From contig OX467089.1 of assembly GCA_950106755.1 (NCBI GenBank), positions 16,783,345-16,847,344 of the forward strand: a stretch of DNA of 64,000 bases. The letters are read 5' to 3'. Position 1 is the first letter of the stretch. Every line of letters begins with the position of its first letter. Source of the DNA: Climacium dendroides. Lineage: Eukaryota; Streptophyta; Bryopsida; Hypnales; Climaciaceae. A program made the translations under genes and the position numbers. Below, piece by piece: positions 35,549 through 46,149 of this stretch. The notes beneath the pieces were generated by a model. That model made no database searches, was not told the DNA's origin, and saw only the letters and a list, made by a program, of their open reading frames with translations.

Positions 35549-37005
35549 TCAATCTTTGGAGGCTGATGCTTCTTCTGCTTCTTTTGCGGTGATCATTGGC
35601 AAGGCCTCCAGTGATCCTCCAGGCTCTTGCTTGAAGAGGTCCTTCATGTGGTAATCAGGGTGTTTGTTTGAATCGAGCCACTCGTAGATGTCAGCTCGCA
35701 TCTTTGGCCGGTGATTCCGAGCAATGTCCAACTTGATGCCGCCTGGCGTTAGCAGGTTACCATCCTCGTCGTAAAGTAGACGAATCATTTTGACGCCGAT
35801 GGGAAACGAGGCACCACTTTCAGAAACCTGGAATACTGTGGTTCCGTCTTCTGCCTTGGACACCTCAACCCCTCCATTAAGGTTGATAGGAAGAGGTGCA
35901 CAAGCCACCAGCTTGGATGCATCCACAATTGCTCTTTGAATTTCCTCTGCAGTTTTGGCGACCACGAGCTTTCTGAGGTATAATATTTCTGTCACCACCC
36001 ATAGGACGCGGTCCCTGAACAACCAGAATCAAAAGTCAATGGCCATTACAACGACAATGATTATACACTCCAGGCTCCTTATTCAGTGTTCTTATTCAGT
36101 GTTCTTATTTACAGGCATGTGCAGTCCATGAAGGCATTGAAAGAATCGATACACCATACGTACGCATATCCAAGGCTAATCTTGTCACAAAGACTACACA
36201 TGGACTGCACATGCCTGTAAATAAGAACACTGAATGTTACGGAAGATCTGCAAGAAGAGCAATGCTAGTAATACACCCTTCAATTGGAGAATAATACAGA
36301 GGAAGTCATCTAATTAACCCTTGGATCATGTAACGACCTTTCAGTTAAGTACACTTGCCTTCCGAAAACGGCAGTTACCTAGGTCCACGTGCATATTTCT
36401 CTAGTTCAAGGAAACGCACAATGTCCGCAAGACAGTGTAAAAATGCTTCAGAGCATGTTGACTTACCAATTTTTCGGCATCAGTGAACTGCTGGGATCAG
36501 GCTTCCATCTCCCTCCTTGGACTTGCTCTGCTAGAAAGTCCCGCTTGATACTCTTAGATTCGACTATAGATGTTTCCGCAAACAGGTTTCCCGACTTGGT
36601 GCGGTCTCCGCAGACAATGCTCCCCAAGGAAGCCAAGATTTTGGAGGAAGAATTCAGAGTAGCGCAGATAGGTACGAGCTCCTCCGACTGGCAGTGACCC
36701 CCTCTCCCCATACGCGCTTCCTCTAGATTTGTTTGAGCTTGAGCAGATGACGGCTCTGGTTCCCCGTCGGAACTTTTCTTGACCAGCCCGGTCATAGGTC
36801 CTCTTGGCGCCAGTAATGAACCACGTTTGATGATGCCATACCCACCTTCCCTTGTGAACACGTCCAGCAAATTTAGCGATGTGCCACACCAGGGATCTAC
36901 TGCCACGACCTTGTGCTTCTGGAACAGATATTCGTCCCATGTAGGAACGCTCATCTTCACTCGATCACGCACGACCCTCACTTGCACGAGCTCGAGAGCA
37001 CAGTC
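35549..37005 (-). CDS. Unidentified two-exon coding unit, copy 2
   Basis: Exon 37005-36467 and exon 36014-35549 have the same acceptor (ctaagc on plus, gcttag on minus), GTAAGT donor and phase as copy 1 and encode about 335 residues without a stop. The protein begins DCALELVQVRVVRDRVKM and ends EASASKD. Against copy 1, it has an extra stretch around LVKKSSDGEPEPSSA and lacks one residue before PLPINL; both length changes are multiples of three. Many differences are conservative (VKMGVPTWDEYLFQ against VKMSVPTWDEYLFQ). The family is not recognised. It could be the 3' part of a plant nuclear gene whose upstream exons lie outside the duplicated block. Confidence 0.6.
36094..36130. repeat. 37-bp inverted copy of nearby intron sequence (36199-36235)
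   Basis: attcagtgttcttatttaca and the following ggcatgtgcagtccatg are the exact reverse complement of 36199-36235. In copy 1 of the duplicated segment only the 36199-type sequence exists (about 21,879-21,915), and a different short sequence fills the other place. The insertion therefore arose after the duplication, probably by template switching. attcagtgttctt is also repeated once more directly before it. Confidence 0.85.
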
Positions 37006-37315
37006 CTAAGCAAAGCCGATCGATCAAACAGACTGGAAAACCAAGCTTCTGGTCTCAAACAAGGCCTAGGGATCATAAATAGGTACCTATGGCAGAGTTC
37101 TTTGGAAATTCATAAGTAATTCATAAATGCTCTAAAAAATATGAAACCACTTGGGTTAGGTTCCAAATCAATTTTTCTTCAAGTGAAAAATGAAGATAAA
37201 TAATTTCATACATCTAAAGACCATCAAAAAGGCCGACCAGCCCGTAAAGAGTCACTTCATGAGCCCACTACCTTACCTCTACCCATGGCTTGGTGGTGCA
37301 CTCATGTGTAAGAGA

Positions 37316-37558
37316 TTAAGATGGGTCAATAATGAGTGAGAAGTTGGCACTTGTATTGATTCTGGCTTTCCTTGGATGACAAGGCTTCTGGGTTTTCTGC
37401 ATACCACCAAGCTTGCCGTGGACGAGTTGATTGTACACAGGGCTCCGAGTTGAATAATTAGTGCGCAGGGGCAAGTACGGGGAGTGGTTGGTGGCCAACT
37501 CCAGTCGGGTACAGTTGGAAGGCGCAGGAGTGGAGGAAGCTAATTCCACGGAAGTCAT
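37316..37558 (-). other. Open frame upstream of copy 2, unidentified
   Basis: An 80-codon minus-strand frame beginning MTSVELASSTPAPSNCTRLE. Its 3' part aligns at DNA level with the MRLENFEA block upstream of copy 1 but in a different frame. It could be a first exon of the duplicated gene, possibly with a transit-like N-terminus rich in Ser, Thr and Arg. I see no splice junction linking it to 37005. Confidence 0.25.
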
Positions 37559-37569
37559 TTTTGGGGGGT

Positions 37570-38440
37570 GAAAGAAGGCAGATAAAAGTGAAACAAGGTG
37601 GTAATTTGTCTACCAAATTTTTTTTACTAGAGAAAAGTTGCGACTTTATAAAAAAAATTGGAGATGAATGATGGCTACTTTAGGTGTTTCTTTATTTTTG
37701 GAATTATGAAGTGATTGTCAAAAATGTCAAACATTGGTGGTTTTATTAGCAAGTGATGTGGACAAGTGCTAATTGTGTTTTGTGTAAAAATGGAGATTTG
37801 TGTAAAAATGGAATATTGTGGTGAATGTCACTAACAAGGGAGATGAATCCTTCTTGCAAAATGCAAAACAAGTGTTAGTGTTCTGCACAAAAGACAAGCA
37901 AGCCACGTTAGATTACAAAGTTAGTATCTTAAAACAAAGTCATACAAGAAAGCAGCCTAGCAACCTCACAGCAGCACCCAAGCTCCACTACCGCAACAAT
38001 ACTCTACAATGTCATAGAAGCAATTGGCCCCAACGGTCTTCAATCTTCAATGTGCAATAATCTTCAATGTACATCATAAATATTTTGTTATGGTGAACAT
38101 GAACGTCAAACCTTGTAAAACCTCATGAAAACTAAGGATGAAGATTGAATTGGCAATGGCAAAGATTCTAAGAGGATACTAATTTGTTGATTCCCCTTGT
38201 CAGCCAACCTTGACATCATTCCTTCAAGAATGAATGGCTTCTGTGTAAGAAAAATTCTATAAAGAAAAGTACTGTTGGCCAAACATGCGCACAACAAGGG
38301 GTAGGTGCTTTCCAAGTCTATTTCTATAAGAGGATTTGAAGAACTTGAGATTAAAAAAGACCTCTCATGCTTTACAAATCCAAGTACTAAACAACACTTT
38401 ATTTTAGCAACTTTAAAGTACTTAGAGATAAGCTTTTACA
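37570..38440. other. No recognisable gene
   Basis: AT-rich sequence with two unsupported frames (37818-38060 plus, 38106-38315 minus). Confidence 0.5.
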
Positions 38441-38459
38441 AGTAGCGTGACTATAAGAG

Positions 38460-38776
38460 TCTACACCATAGTTTGATCATGTGATTGATGTGTAAAGGCT
38501 CACCACAAGCAACGTCATAGCTTGATTTCATAGCCACTTTAAAAAGAATTTGATGTAAGTTCAACTTGAAAGCGTCAAGCATAGTAGGGGGGTATGAGGC
38601 TTGCCACCATTGTACAAAAGATGGCCTTTGTTCACAAGTTGAGTTTGACAATAGAATTCTTTCAAAATAGCCAAGTGGTGTGAAGAAGTAGCTTTAGCCC
38701 TTTCATGCCTCCAATACTGGGGATAAATTACTTCGAATGCATCTAGGAGTTCTTGTTGTAGAAATCGGCGATCCAA
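38460..38776 (-). pseudogene. Possible hAT-like transposase fragment
   Basis: The minus-strand frame MDRRFLQQELLDAFEVIYPQ continues YWRHERAKATSSHHLAILKE. After a frame change comes LDAFKLNLHQILFKVAMKSS. The phrase LLDAFEVIYPQYW resembles stretches I associate with plant zinc-finger hAT-type transposase relatives, but the catalytic and dimerisation motifs are not here. Both parts are short and shifted, so at best this is a relic. Confidence 0.25.
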
Positions 38777-38989
38777 CTCATTGCATAGTGACTACACCAT
38801 GTCTAAACATGGTAGAAATAAAAATCAAGGGTATGAAGAAAATAACAACAATACTATTGGCTTGCTACAAGGCATAGTTGAAAGCCCAACTTATGCTCAA
38901 AGCTCACAGACCAAGTTCATTGCCCCAGTTCACAACTTCAATTCATTGGCCAAGCTCATAGCCTTAGCTCACAATCCCAACTCATTGTA

Positions 38990-39780
38990 AGTGTTTATTT
39001 ATCCCCCCCTTAAAAAATTCACAAGCACAACCAAACTCTTGTAATTCAAATTTGATTCCTAATGGGCCCCTAATTGCAAAGGTTAGTTTTAAACAACACA
39101 AAGTCTTTAAACTGTTGTATTTTTCTAATAAAAGTATCTATAATTTAAATTTAACCTATTTGTGTTATAGTTCGGCTCATGCCATTTTTAAAAACATAAG
39201 ACTTGTAAGATTTGGAGACTTTTACAATAAATTATGACTAGATGAAGTTTAAGCCTTTAAGAGGCTATCTAAACTTCATTCACCTTTTTCAACACTTTTC
39301 CTATTTCAAATATTTATGAAATTTGAACCCTTGCCTTATGCTTCTAACTTCTACTCTTGTTTTAAGTATAGACTTGATTAGATGATTTTCAAATGACTTC
39401 ATCCATTCTTTGTCCTGAACTTCATCCTCTTACAACTATTGAAGTTTTAGGTATTTCTCAAGGTAGTTTTTGATTCCTCTAAGCTTCTTTTATCTAATGC
39501 TACATCTAATTGTTTACTTGGTTGTTTTCAAAAGATTCTAATCTAATGTGTACTTTGTTTCTAAGGTTCAAGATTTATTTTATTAGTTTACTATTTTTAA
39601 ACTTTTGGAATTGGTTTCTTTTAGATCCTAGTTTTAACTATCCAAATTGCTAAAGAAATTTAAGTTTAAACTTTCTTAGTGAAAGTTATGAGGGGATGAA
39701 GTTTAACCACTAATTGGTATTTTAAACTTCATCCATGGTTTTCTACCAATCTACAATTTAAAATTAACTTCCAACTTCAC
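38990..39780. other. No recognisable gene
   Basis: AT-rich. The only open frame above 60 codons (39052-39237 plus) has no recognisable content. Confidence 0.5.
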
Positions 39781-39782
39781 TT

Positions 39783-39790
39783 TAACCTTA

Positions 39791-39830
<40 letters not shown>

Positions 39831-39983
39831 GAAACAGGTTTCATTGCAAAAGGAACAAAACTGCCTACCATAAGTGACTTGGTAGGGGGACGCAAGAAAA
39901 AAAAAGAAAAAAAGATAGGAGAGACAAACTAGACAGATACAAAGCCAATAAAAGCATAGTGAGAGGCTTGACGTAACCTCTAG
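39783..39983 (-). mobile_element. 3' end of a LINE-like retrotransposon with poly(A) tail
   Basis: A T-run of 30 at 39794-39823 is followed by aacaaatgaaacaggtttca and ttgcaaaaggaacaaaac. Read on the minus strand this is a 3' untranslated end (CAATGAAACCTGTTTCATTT) followed by poly(A), as in plant non-LTR elements. Flanks TAACCTTAG (39783) and TAACCTCTAG (39974-39983) look like an imperfect target duplication. About 150 bp of element remains, so it is strongly 5'-truncated, or it is a SINE; no Pol III boxes were recognised. Confidence 0.6.
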
Positions 39984-39989
39984 TTTTTT

Positions 39990-41680
39990 AATCTATCTAA
40001 GTTTCCGTTCTTATTCCTTTTGGATGAAATGGACTAATTTTCATCCACTATGATTCTTAAATTTCATCTACTACTATCTTTCTCAATTTAACTCTAATTC
40101 CTAAGTATAATATGTTTTTGGAAACCTTTAAACAAGATCTATAAGATTCTCTATCTAAACTTTGATAAAAACCTAGCCTTGATACTTTGACTTGCACTTC
40201 AAGTTTGGCTAAGTGAAGAAATGAGTAATCTTAGAAATTGAATGGAAATTGGAAAAATTTAGTAACACACCTTGGAATTGGCCTCATCTATGAGGTGGTC
40301 AAAAAAGCCTTCAAACTCCCTATCATTTGTCATGGTTGATTTCTTTTAGGAATTTTGTTCACCACTTGAAAATGTGGTTTTAATACAAGTTTTGGGAAGT
40401 TGGAGCTTTTTTTTTTCTCACCTTCTACTCTCTCCTTTTCTTTCCACACTATTCCCCCTTCATTATTTTATACTAAATGTTGACTTTAGCTTCAACAAAA
40501 TATTAGCTCCAATTCCCAAACAATAATTGAAAATCTCTAATACCTATTTTCTTATCTATTCTAATTATTGTTTTATCCAACTTCTAATGATCTAAACTAC
40601 TCTAAAATTTCTACCTAATCTTATCAAGTTCTAAATTTTTCTTCAAACTTCCAATTGTCCCTTCATCTCTTGTATTTGTGAGTTTGATCTTTGATTCCTA
40701 CTTATTGAGTTGTGAAAAGCTACTAATGCATGAGATGATGGAAAAAATAAGCAAAAATTAGACTGTCATAGACATACTATAACCTTTTAGATATCCCAAT
40801 AGCATTCTAGAAGCTTGTAGAAACTTCCATAGTATTTTAGAATCTTCTATAGTATTCTAAAAGCTCAAGGGGACACTTAGAGTGTCTATTAAAAACCACG
40901 TGCAAACAAAACTTTGGACCCCCTATATACTTTTTGAATTTTAAATAAAATTAAATGAAAAAATATGAATAGATTTTTCTACTTTGAAATTTAATGTTTA
41001 AATGATTGATATTTTTATTTGGTAATAATAATTAGTTACAAATTTTTGAAGTAAAAAGATACACTATAGAACTGAAAAATAACTTTCACACCCCTATATT
41101 ATATAAAAAAATTGTCTAAAAAATGAATAAAAAATTCCTAAAAATAACTTTCTATTGAAAGCTCATTTTGAGTTGAATATTCATGCAATGGTCTTCTAAA
41201 TGTGTTCTCTAAAAATATTTGAGTTCAAAAAACATGCCATTTTGGTGCATTTTTAACCTCTTTTAGAAATCATTCCATATTTTATTTGAGTTTGAAATTT
41301 TGGGAGTAGAATCCTATAGTTATTAGTAAACAATGCTCAAAATTGAAGTTAAAATTATAGTTTATTAGAAGCCACTTATTTGCACATGGTTTGTTGTAGT
41401 AGAACTAAGTGCACCCTCCAAGTTTGAAAGCTTCTATAGTATTCTAAAAGCTTCTATAGTGTTTTGGAAACTTCCATAGGGTTCCGAAAACATCTATAAG
41501 CTTCTATAAAGTTCTAAAAGAATTTCCTACATGATAATATATATAGGAGTCGAGACTGAGGTAGTCCTTAGTCTCAACAACACTTCTTGTGATCTTAGTA
41601 TTTTGCCTCTAGCTCTAGCCTTGTACTTTTGGAACTTTTGAATCAAATCTTGTTATCCAAAACTTTTTTTGTCTTGTCTT
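39990..41680. other. Gene-free AT-rich stretch with short clustered repeats
   Basis: No gene. Words of the type agcttctatagtattctaaa recur at about 40,803-40,868 and 41,429-41,522 in roughly 20-bp steps (gcttgtagaaacttccatag, cttctatagtgttttgg, cttccatagggttccg). Confidence 0.6.
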
Positions 41681-41684
41681 CTAT

Positions 41685-41888
41685 CACTACAAGAAAACTT
41701 GTCCGAATTGACAGAAAGTCGTCCGAATTGACAGAAATCAGCCCCTCCTAATTGACAGATTTTTGTTAATTTGGACAATTTTTTGTCAATTCAGACAGTT
41801 TTTTGTCCCAATTGATAGAAACTTGTCAAATTTTTGTAGATTAGGAGGGGCTGATTTCTATCAATTAGGACGACTTTCTCTTGTAGTG
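41685..41888. mobile_element. CACTA MITE, 204 bp, with TAT target duplication
   Basis: It starts CACTACAAGAAAACTTGTCC and ends GACTTTCTCTTGTAGTG, the inverted terminal repeat of the En/Spm (CACTA) superfamily. TAT stands directly on both sides (41682-41684 and 41889-41891), the expected 3-bp target duplication. Most of the element is one long inverted repeat: gaaatcagcccctcctaatt near the left is mirrored by ttaggaggggctgatttc near the right. Words like aattgacag and ttttgtcaat fill the centre. It encodes nothing and would need a transposase in trans. Confidence 0.9.
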
Positions 41889-41889
41889 T

Positions 41890-42580
41890 ATCTTCTATGT
41901 CCGTTACATAGACTAGGAGGTGTGATTTTAAGTCCTTTCTCCTTTACTTCCTCTCTCTCCCTACTTCCTTTGTCTATTGAGATTCTTAATTTTCAATTCT
42001 ATTTCTACTCCAATTCTATAATTCTTATATCCCTTGACTCCTACTTCTATAGGTTTTTCTTAAGTTTTGTGTATGAAACCAAAAATTGGTTCAAATTCCA
42101 ATTTTTTTCTCTAAGTCCAAAGGCTTGAAGTTGGAAATCGGCTTGGAGCCTAGAGTCAATTTAGATCTTGAGTTGGTTTGGAGCCTGGAGTCATACCCGC
42201 TTGTACTTGTATCTGGACGGTACCCGGAAGTCTTGTTGGAGCTGTTGAAGGCTTTGTTGGGGCTTACTAGGACTTGGAATTGGTCAAGGCCTAGAGTTGG
42301 TAGAAGTCTGAGTTGGCCTTTCTTGGTTGGGATTTAAACCCAACAAGTATTAACCTTTTTTGTGGAATTTTTTGAATACCAAGAATTGCCTTTTCTAGCA
42401 CAAAATGTGACAACTAACACATGGACCTTTTGAAAACTAACTCTAGACTTTTGCCATGAAACTTTTAGAGATTAAATTTGGACTCCTAAACTTGCATTTT
42501 AGAAACTAAACTTGGTAGACTAGCAAAAATTACCAAATTTCAATTAACACACAATTCTCGTGGACTTTGTCTAAAACTTC
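41890..42580. other. Low-complexity frames, no supported gene
   Basis: The frame at 42086-42337 (LEIGLEPRVNLDLELVWSLE) comes from an imperfect DNA repeat (gttggtttggagcctggagt and variants). It is not recognised as a protein domain. Confidence 0.5.
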
Positions 42581-42735
42581 AAAGCCAAAGTTTTGCCGTA
42601 TTTTTGAAAATACTCTAAATTTATTTCAACTTCTAAATACTTAAAGCCAAAGTTTAGTCATATTTTCAGAAACATTCTAAATTTCTCTCTCAAGTCCTAA
42701 ATACTCAAAGCCAAAGCTTTGTTGTATTTCTAAAA
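42581..42735. repeat. Tandem repeat, period 62-64 bp, three units
   Basis: aaagccaaag starts units at 42581, 42643 and 42707, each followed by a tttgccgtattttt-like phrase and attctaaattt. Confidence 0.8.
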
Positions 42736-42889
42736 AAAAAACAGTTACACAAAATAATTCCAACAAAGTTAGTTTGTTAAAATCTACATAATACCTTAGA
42801 GCAAGGAAGTTAATACCAACACTTGTTAGTTCAATAACATCCACAAACAAGTTAGTAGAATAACATCCAAACTCTACGAAATTTTTCAA

Positions 42890-43620
42890 TTAAAGAATTT
42901 CCCACTTATAAATTTAGAATTTACAAACATGGACTAGAAACCCCTTAAGCAGCAACACCAAAGTATGGTGAAGGGTATTTCTAGGATTAGTACAACAACA
43001 ACACTTCAACTGAAAACGCAACAAAATTAGTGAAAAACAACTTAATACGTGAAAACAAGAGCAAATGTTGAAGGGACACTCTAATGTCCTTCAATTAAAG
43101 CTTTAAAAACACCAACAATAGAGCTTGAAATGCTTCAAAAACACAAGAAATTGGCAATTTGGCCCAAAATAGCTAAAATCCAAATAAGCAGATCTAATAA
43201 TTTAACAAAAATTCAAAATGAACCGAAAAAGAATGGATTGAGAGGAGAATGAGTGCCTTTATATATGTTTTTAAGGATACTCAACCCCCCTCTTTTCCTA
43301 AGTAGTAATCTTATCATCTAAGATTTTCATCATAATCTCTAATTTTTGACTTTCGACATTGGTCTTAGACTTTAACTTTTGGAAAGACTCCAAATTACAA
43401 ACGGATTGCATCATTGGCTTTAGAAGGCCATTTGTAGTCTTAAACAATCCCCATTCCTTTTTTTACACTAAAACCCCATCAAAAGCTAGTGTCAACTTAA
43501 ACTCCAAAAGCGGTAAAAAAAATTTGGAGGTTGACTTTTTTTGTGGAAAATGACTAGCCTAGGGTCTTAAGTAAGTATGAGGGAGTAAGAAAAGACCTAC
43601 TTTGGGCCCATTCTAACTTC
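42890..43620 (-). mobile_element. LTR-like unit with minus-strand TATA box (family related to 58,330-59,660)
   Basis: On the minus strand ACATATATAAAGGCACTC (about 43,251-43,268) is a good plant TATA box. Downstream and upstream words align with the unit at 58.3-59.7 kb: actttaacttttggaaagac and aaacggattgcatcattggc here, cttttgaagaaaagttcc and aacaaattgcgtcgatggc there. The ends are not defined, and no reverse transcriptase or integrase was seen nearby, so this is at most a solo or fragmentary LTR. Confidence 0.4.
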
Positions 43621-44890
43621 GTGCACTCCTAATACACCGACCAACTCCACCATAATCTTCTAGCTATTGAAATGTCTTGAAATTTGTTGGAGCGTATTAT
43701 TAGTATAAAATAATTTAGTCCAATTTTTAGTGAGATTTTACTGCACCTTGGGTAATTTCTATGAATTTTCTATCGTAAATTTTGGCGGTTGACTATTCAA
43801 AAGAATATCTTTTCACTACTAGAAAATTCTAGAATTTTTTGTAGAACCTCTTTTGGAATTCTACAAAAGATGTATAAGCTCTTATTTTTACTTTGTACCT
43901 TTAAAGAAAAAGAATCAAATCTGCTATTTTTTTAAACTTTTGGTGAGTATGAAATCTTTTGTACAAAGGAGAATCTTGATATATCGGTTTTGTTATTGGA
44001 TTCTTAGCATAATTCCTACCTAGGACTACCGTACTTATATCATAGATGTCTTCTTTTGGTTCATCTTGAGTTTTCTTCACTTGTAGACTAATAATTGGGT
44101 GATTTACTATTTTGTCGATACAATGGAAAAACTAAAATCTCTCTCTAGGATTGATTTGAGGTTCTTACATATGTTTGCTTGAAACAATTTAGCCATGTTC
44201 TGTCACATGCAAGGCAAGTTTATCCAATTTGAGGCAATTCTACTAAATGACTATAATATGGACAACTTTTGAGTTTCTACCCTATTTACATGTAGGATTT
44301 GGATTACATTTTAGGAAAACAAGATAATTAAGACCAAATACTATAATGACATGTGACGTACCTATTTTGGCTTTACACTCTTTTTAGGGCCTTTTGTATA
44401 ATAAACTACACTCAAAATACTAACAAACAAACAAACAAAAAAAGTGAGTCCTAGGTGACAAAATGGGTACTCACATTGTGCAAATCCTAAAACCTTGTAT
44501 ACTATAATTCTAAAACCGTGGGGTACCCTAAAGTTCCCTTCATTAGATTTTGAGATAAACCTAATTCTTTACATGGTCAAAAATCCAATGAAATAGTACC
44601 TCCAATTTTGTTAAGCAATTTTAATTATTTTTCTAAACCAATGCATGCAAATTGAAATAAAAAATTTGTAGTACATAACATTGGGTGGAAATAAAGGTCT
44701 ACTAACTTCCCTTGAAAGAAAAATGTAATTTCATTGTATCCTAAAAATAACATTGTCCCTTCTTTGAAGAATTCTTTAGAATTTTGGTTCTTACAATTAT
44801 AGAGCCTAATATTTTTTCAATTCCCAACATTGTAGAAACAGTAATTTCAATTTCCTATTTTATTCTTAGAACCTTATCTTTAATGAATGT
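43621..44890. other. No recognisable gene
   Basis: AT-rich. A CACTACTAGAAAATTC word at 43,815 resembles a CACTA end, but no partner with a target duplication was found. Confidence 0.45.
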
Positions 44891-45420
44891 TTGATAATGG
44901 ATGTGCAAAGCAAGCCAAAAAAAATATGTAGAAGTCGCAAATGTCGTGGACACTTTAAATCCATGGTGATATTAAATTTGGTCCACTAGTGTTTTCAATT
45001 TAGAATGTCATGCATTTAAATCCCTAGGCCATTTCTTAATTTTTTTCTAAGCTCACATCACCCATGCTTGACAATGGACATACAAAGTAAGCCAAAAAAA
45101 ATATGTAGAAGTTGCAAATGCTGTGCAAACTTCAAATCCATGGCCAAATTAGATTTTTCCATTTGTGTTATGAATTTAGAACACCATGCATTTAAATCCC
45201 TAAGACACTTTATGTTTTTTTTTTAAACCATGTTAACATTGCTTTGTAGTAGTCATGCAAATGAATCCAAAAATAAAGGTCATTATAAAAATGAAGTACT
45301 ATTTAGTGGTATGGCAATATTAATCTCTTTTTGAAAGTCATGTGTATAAAATAACTTTTCATTCCCTTTTTTTCTTCCTAAAACAATTTTGTTTGGCATT
45401 GAAACATTTCAGATGAGTAG
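44891..45420. repeat. Satellite-like tandem repeat, period about 177 bp, three diverged units
   Basis: Units start at about 44891 (ttgataatggatgtgcaaag), 45068 (ttgacaatggacatacaaag) and 45244 (ttgtagtagtcatgcaaatg), each followed by agccaaaaaaa or similar. The first two share atatgtagaagt, aaatccatgg and catgcatttaaatccct. The third is degraded. Confidence 0.75.
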
Positions 45421-46149
45421 GCTAAAGAAAAAGAAAATAGAATTTAATATTCAAAAAAATATTTGAAATTCGATATTTACATCTTCTATTCTACTTATTT
45501 GTTATAAAGTTTGTTCACAAGTTCATTGTCAATCATTTATGATTTTTTTTATAAATACAAAAATGGCCCAATGTGTTTAATGCATAGTGTTGTACATTTG
45601 GAACATGAATGGCCTACATTTGGAAGACATGTGGCCGCTTCATCAAAGGAATCTCAACCAATGAATTTCATTTTTCATGAATTCAAGATTCGGAATTGAA
45701 TGAACATGAGCATGAGTTTTATGTAAATATTAATTTTAGGATTCGCTTATAGGTTTCTTTCTAGTAGAGAGGGTAAAGCCGGCTGAGCCATAGCCCAAGC
45801 ATTCCTAGGCTAAAGAACTTTGGTTCTCAATGCGCAACATTGAGTTCATTTTTGCATTAGTTATGGTATGCACCTATAATCTAGAACTGAGCCACAATAA
45901 AATTAAGCATAGTTACAACTATTAAACATAGTTTAATTCATTAGATCTTTGTTTTCAACTAGAAGAGGATTCAAAAGCATTTTTGCGTGCATTATTTAGA
46001 CACATTCAACTTATAAGTTATGAATTTAATTTACTATCTTCAAGTTTTTCAATTATAACTCTTGCTAATCCAATTAGACATGAAAACTACAAAATAAAAC
46101 ATTGTAATTTGTGTACTATTTAATGGAACAACATGAAACCTACAAAACA

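Larger units (their letters stand above)
35340..37060. repeat. Duplicated segment, copy 2 (partner 21049-22718)
   Basis: Same orientation as copy 1, about 14.3 kb away. The alignment covers 3' flank, both exons and the intron. The main differences are an 18-bp net gain in the first exon, a 3-bp net loss in the second exon, and an inverted insertion in the intron at 36094-36130. Confidence 0.85.
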
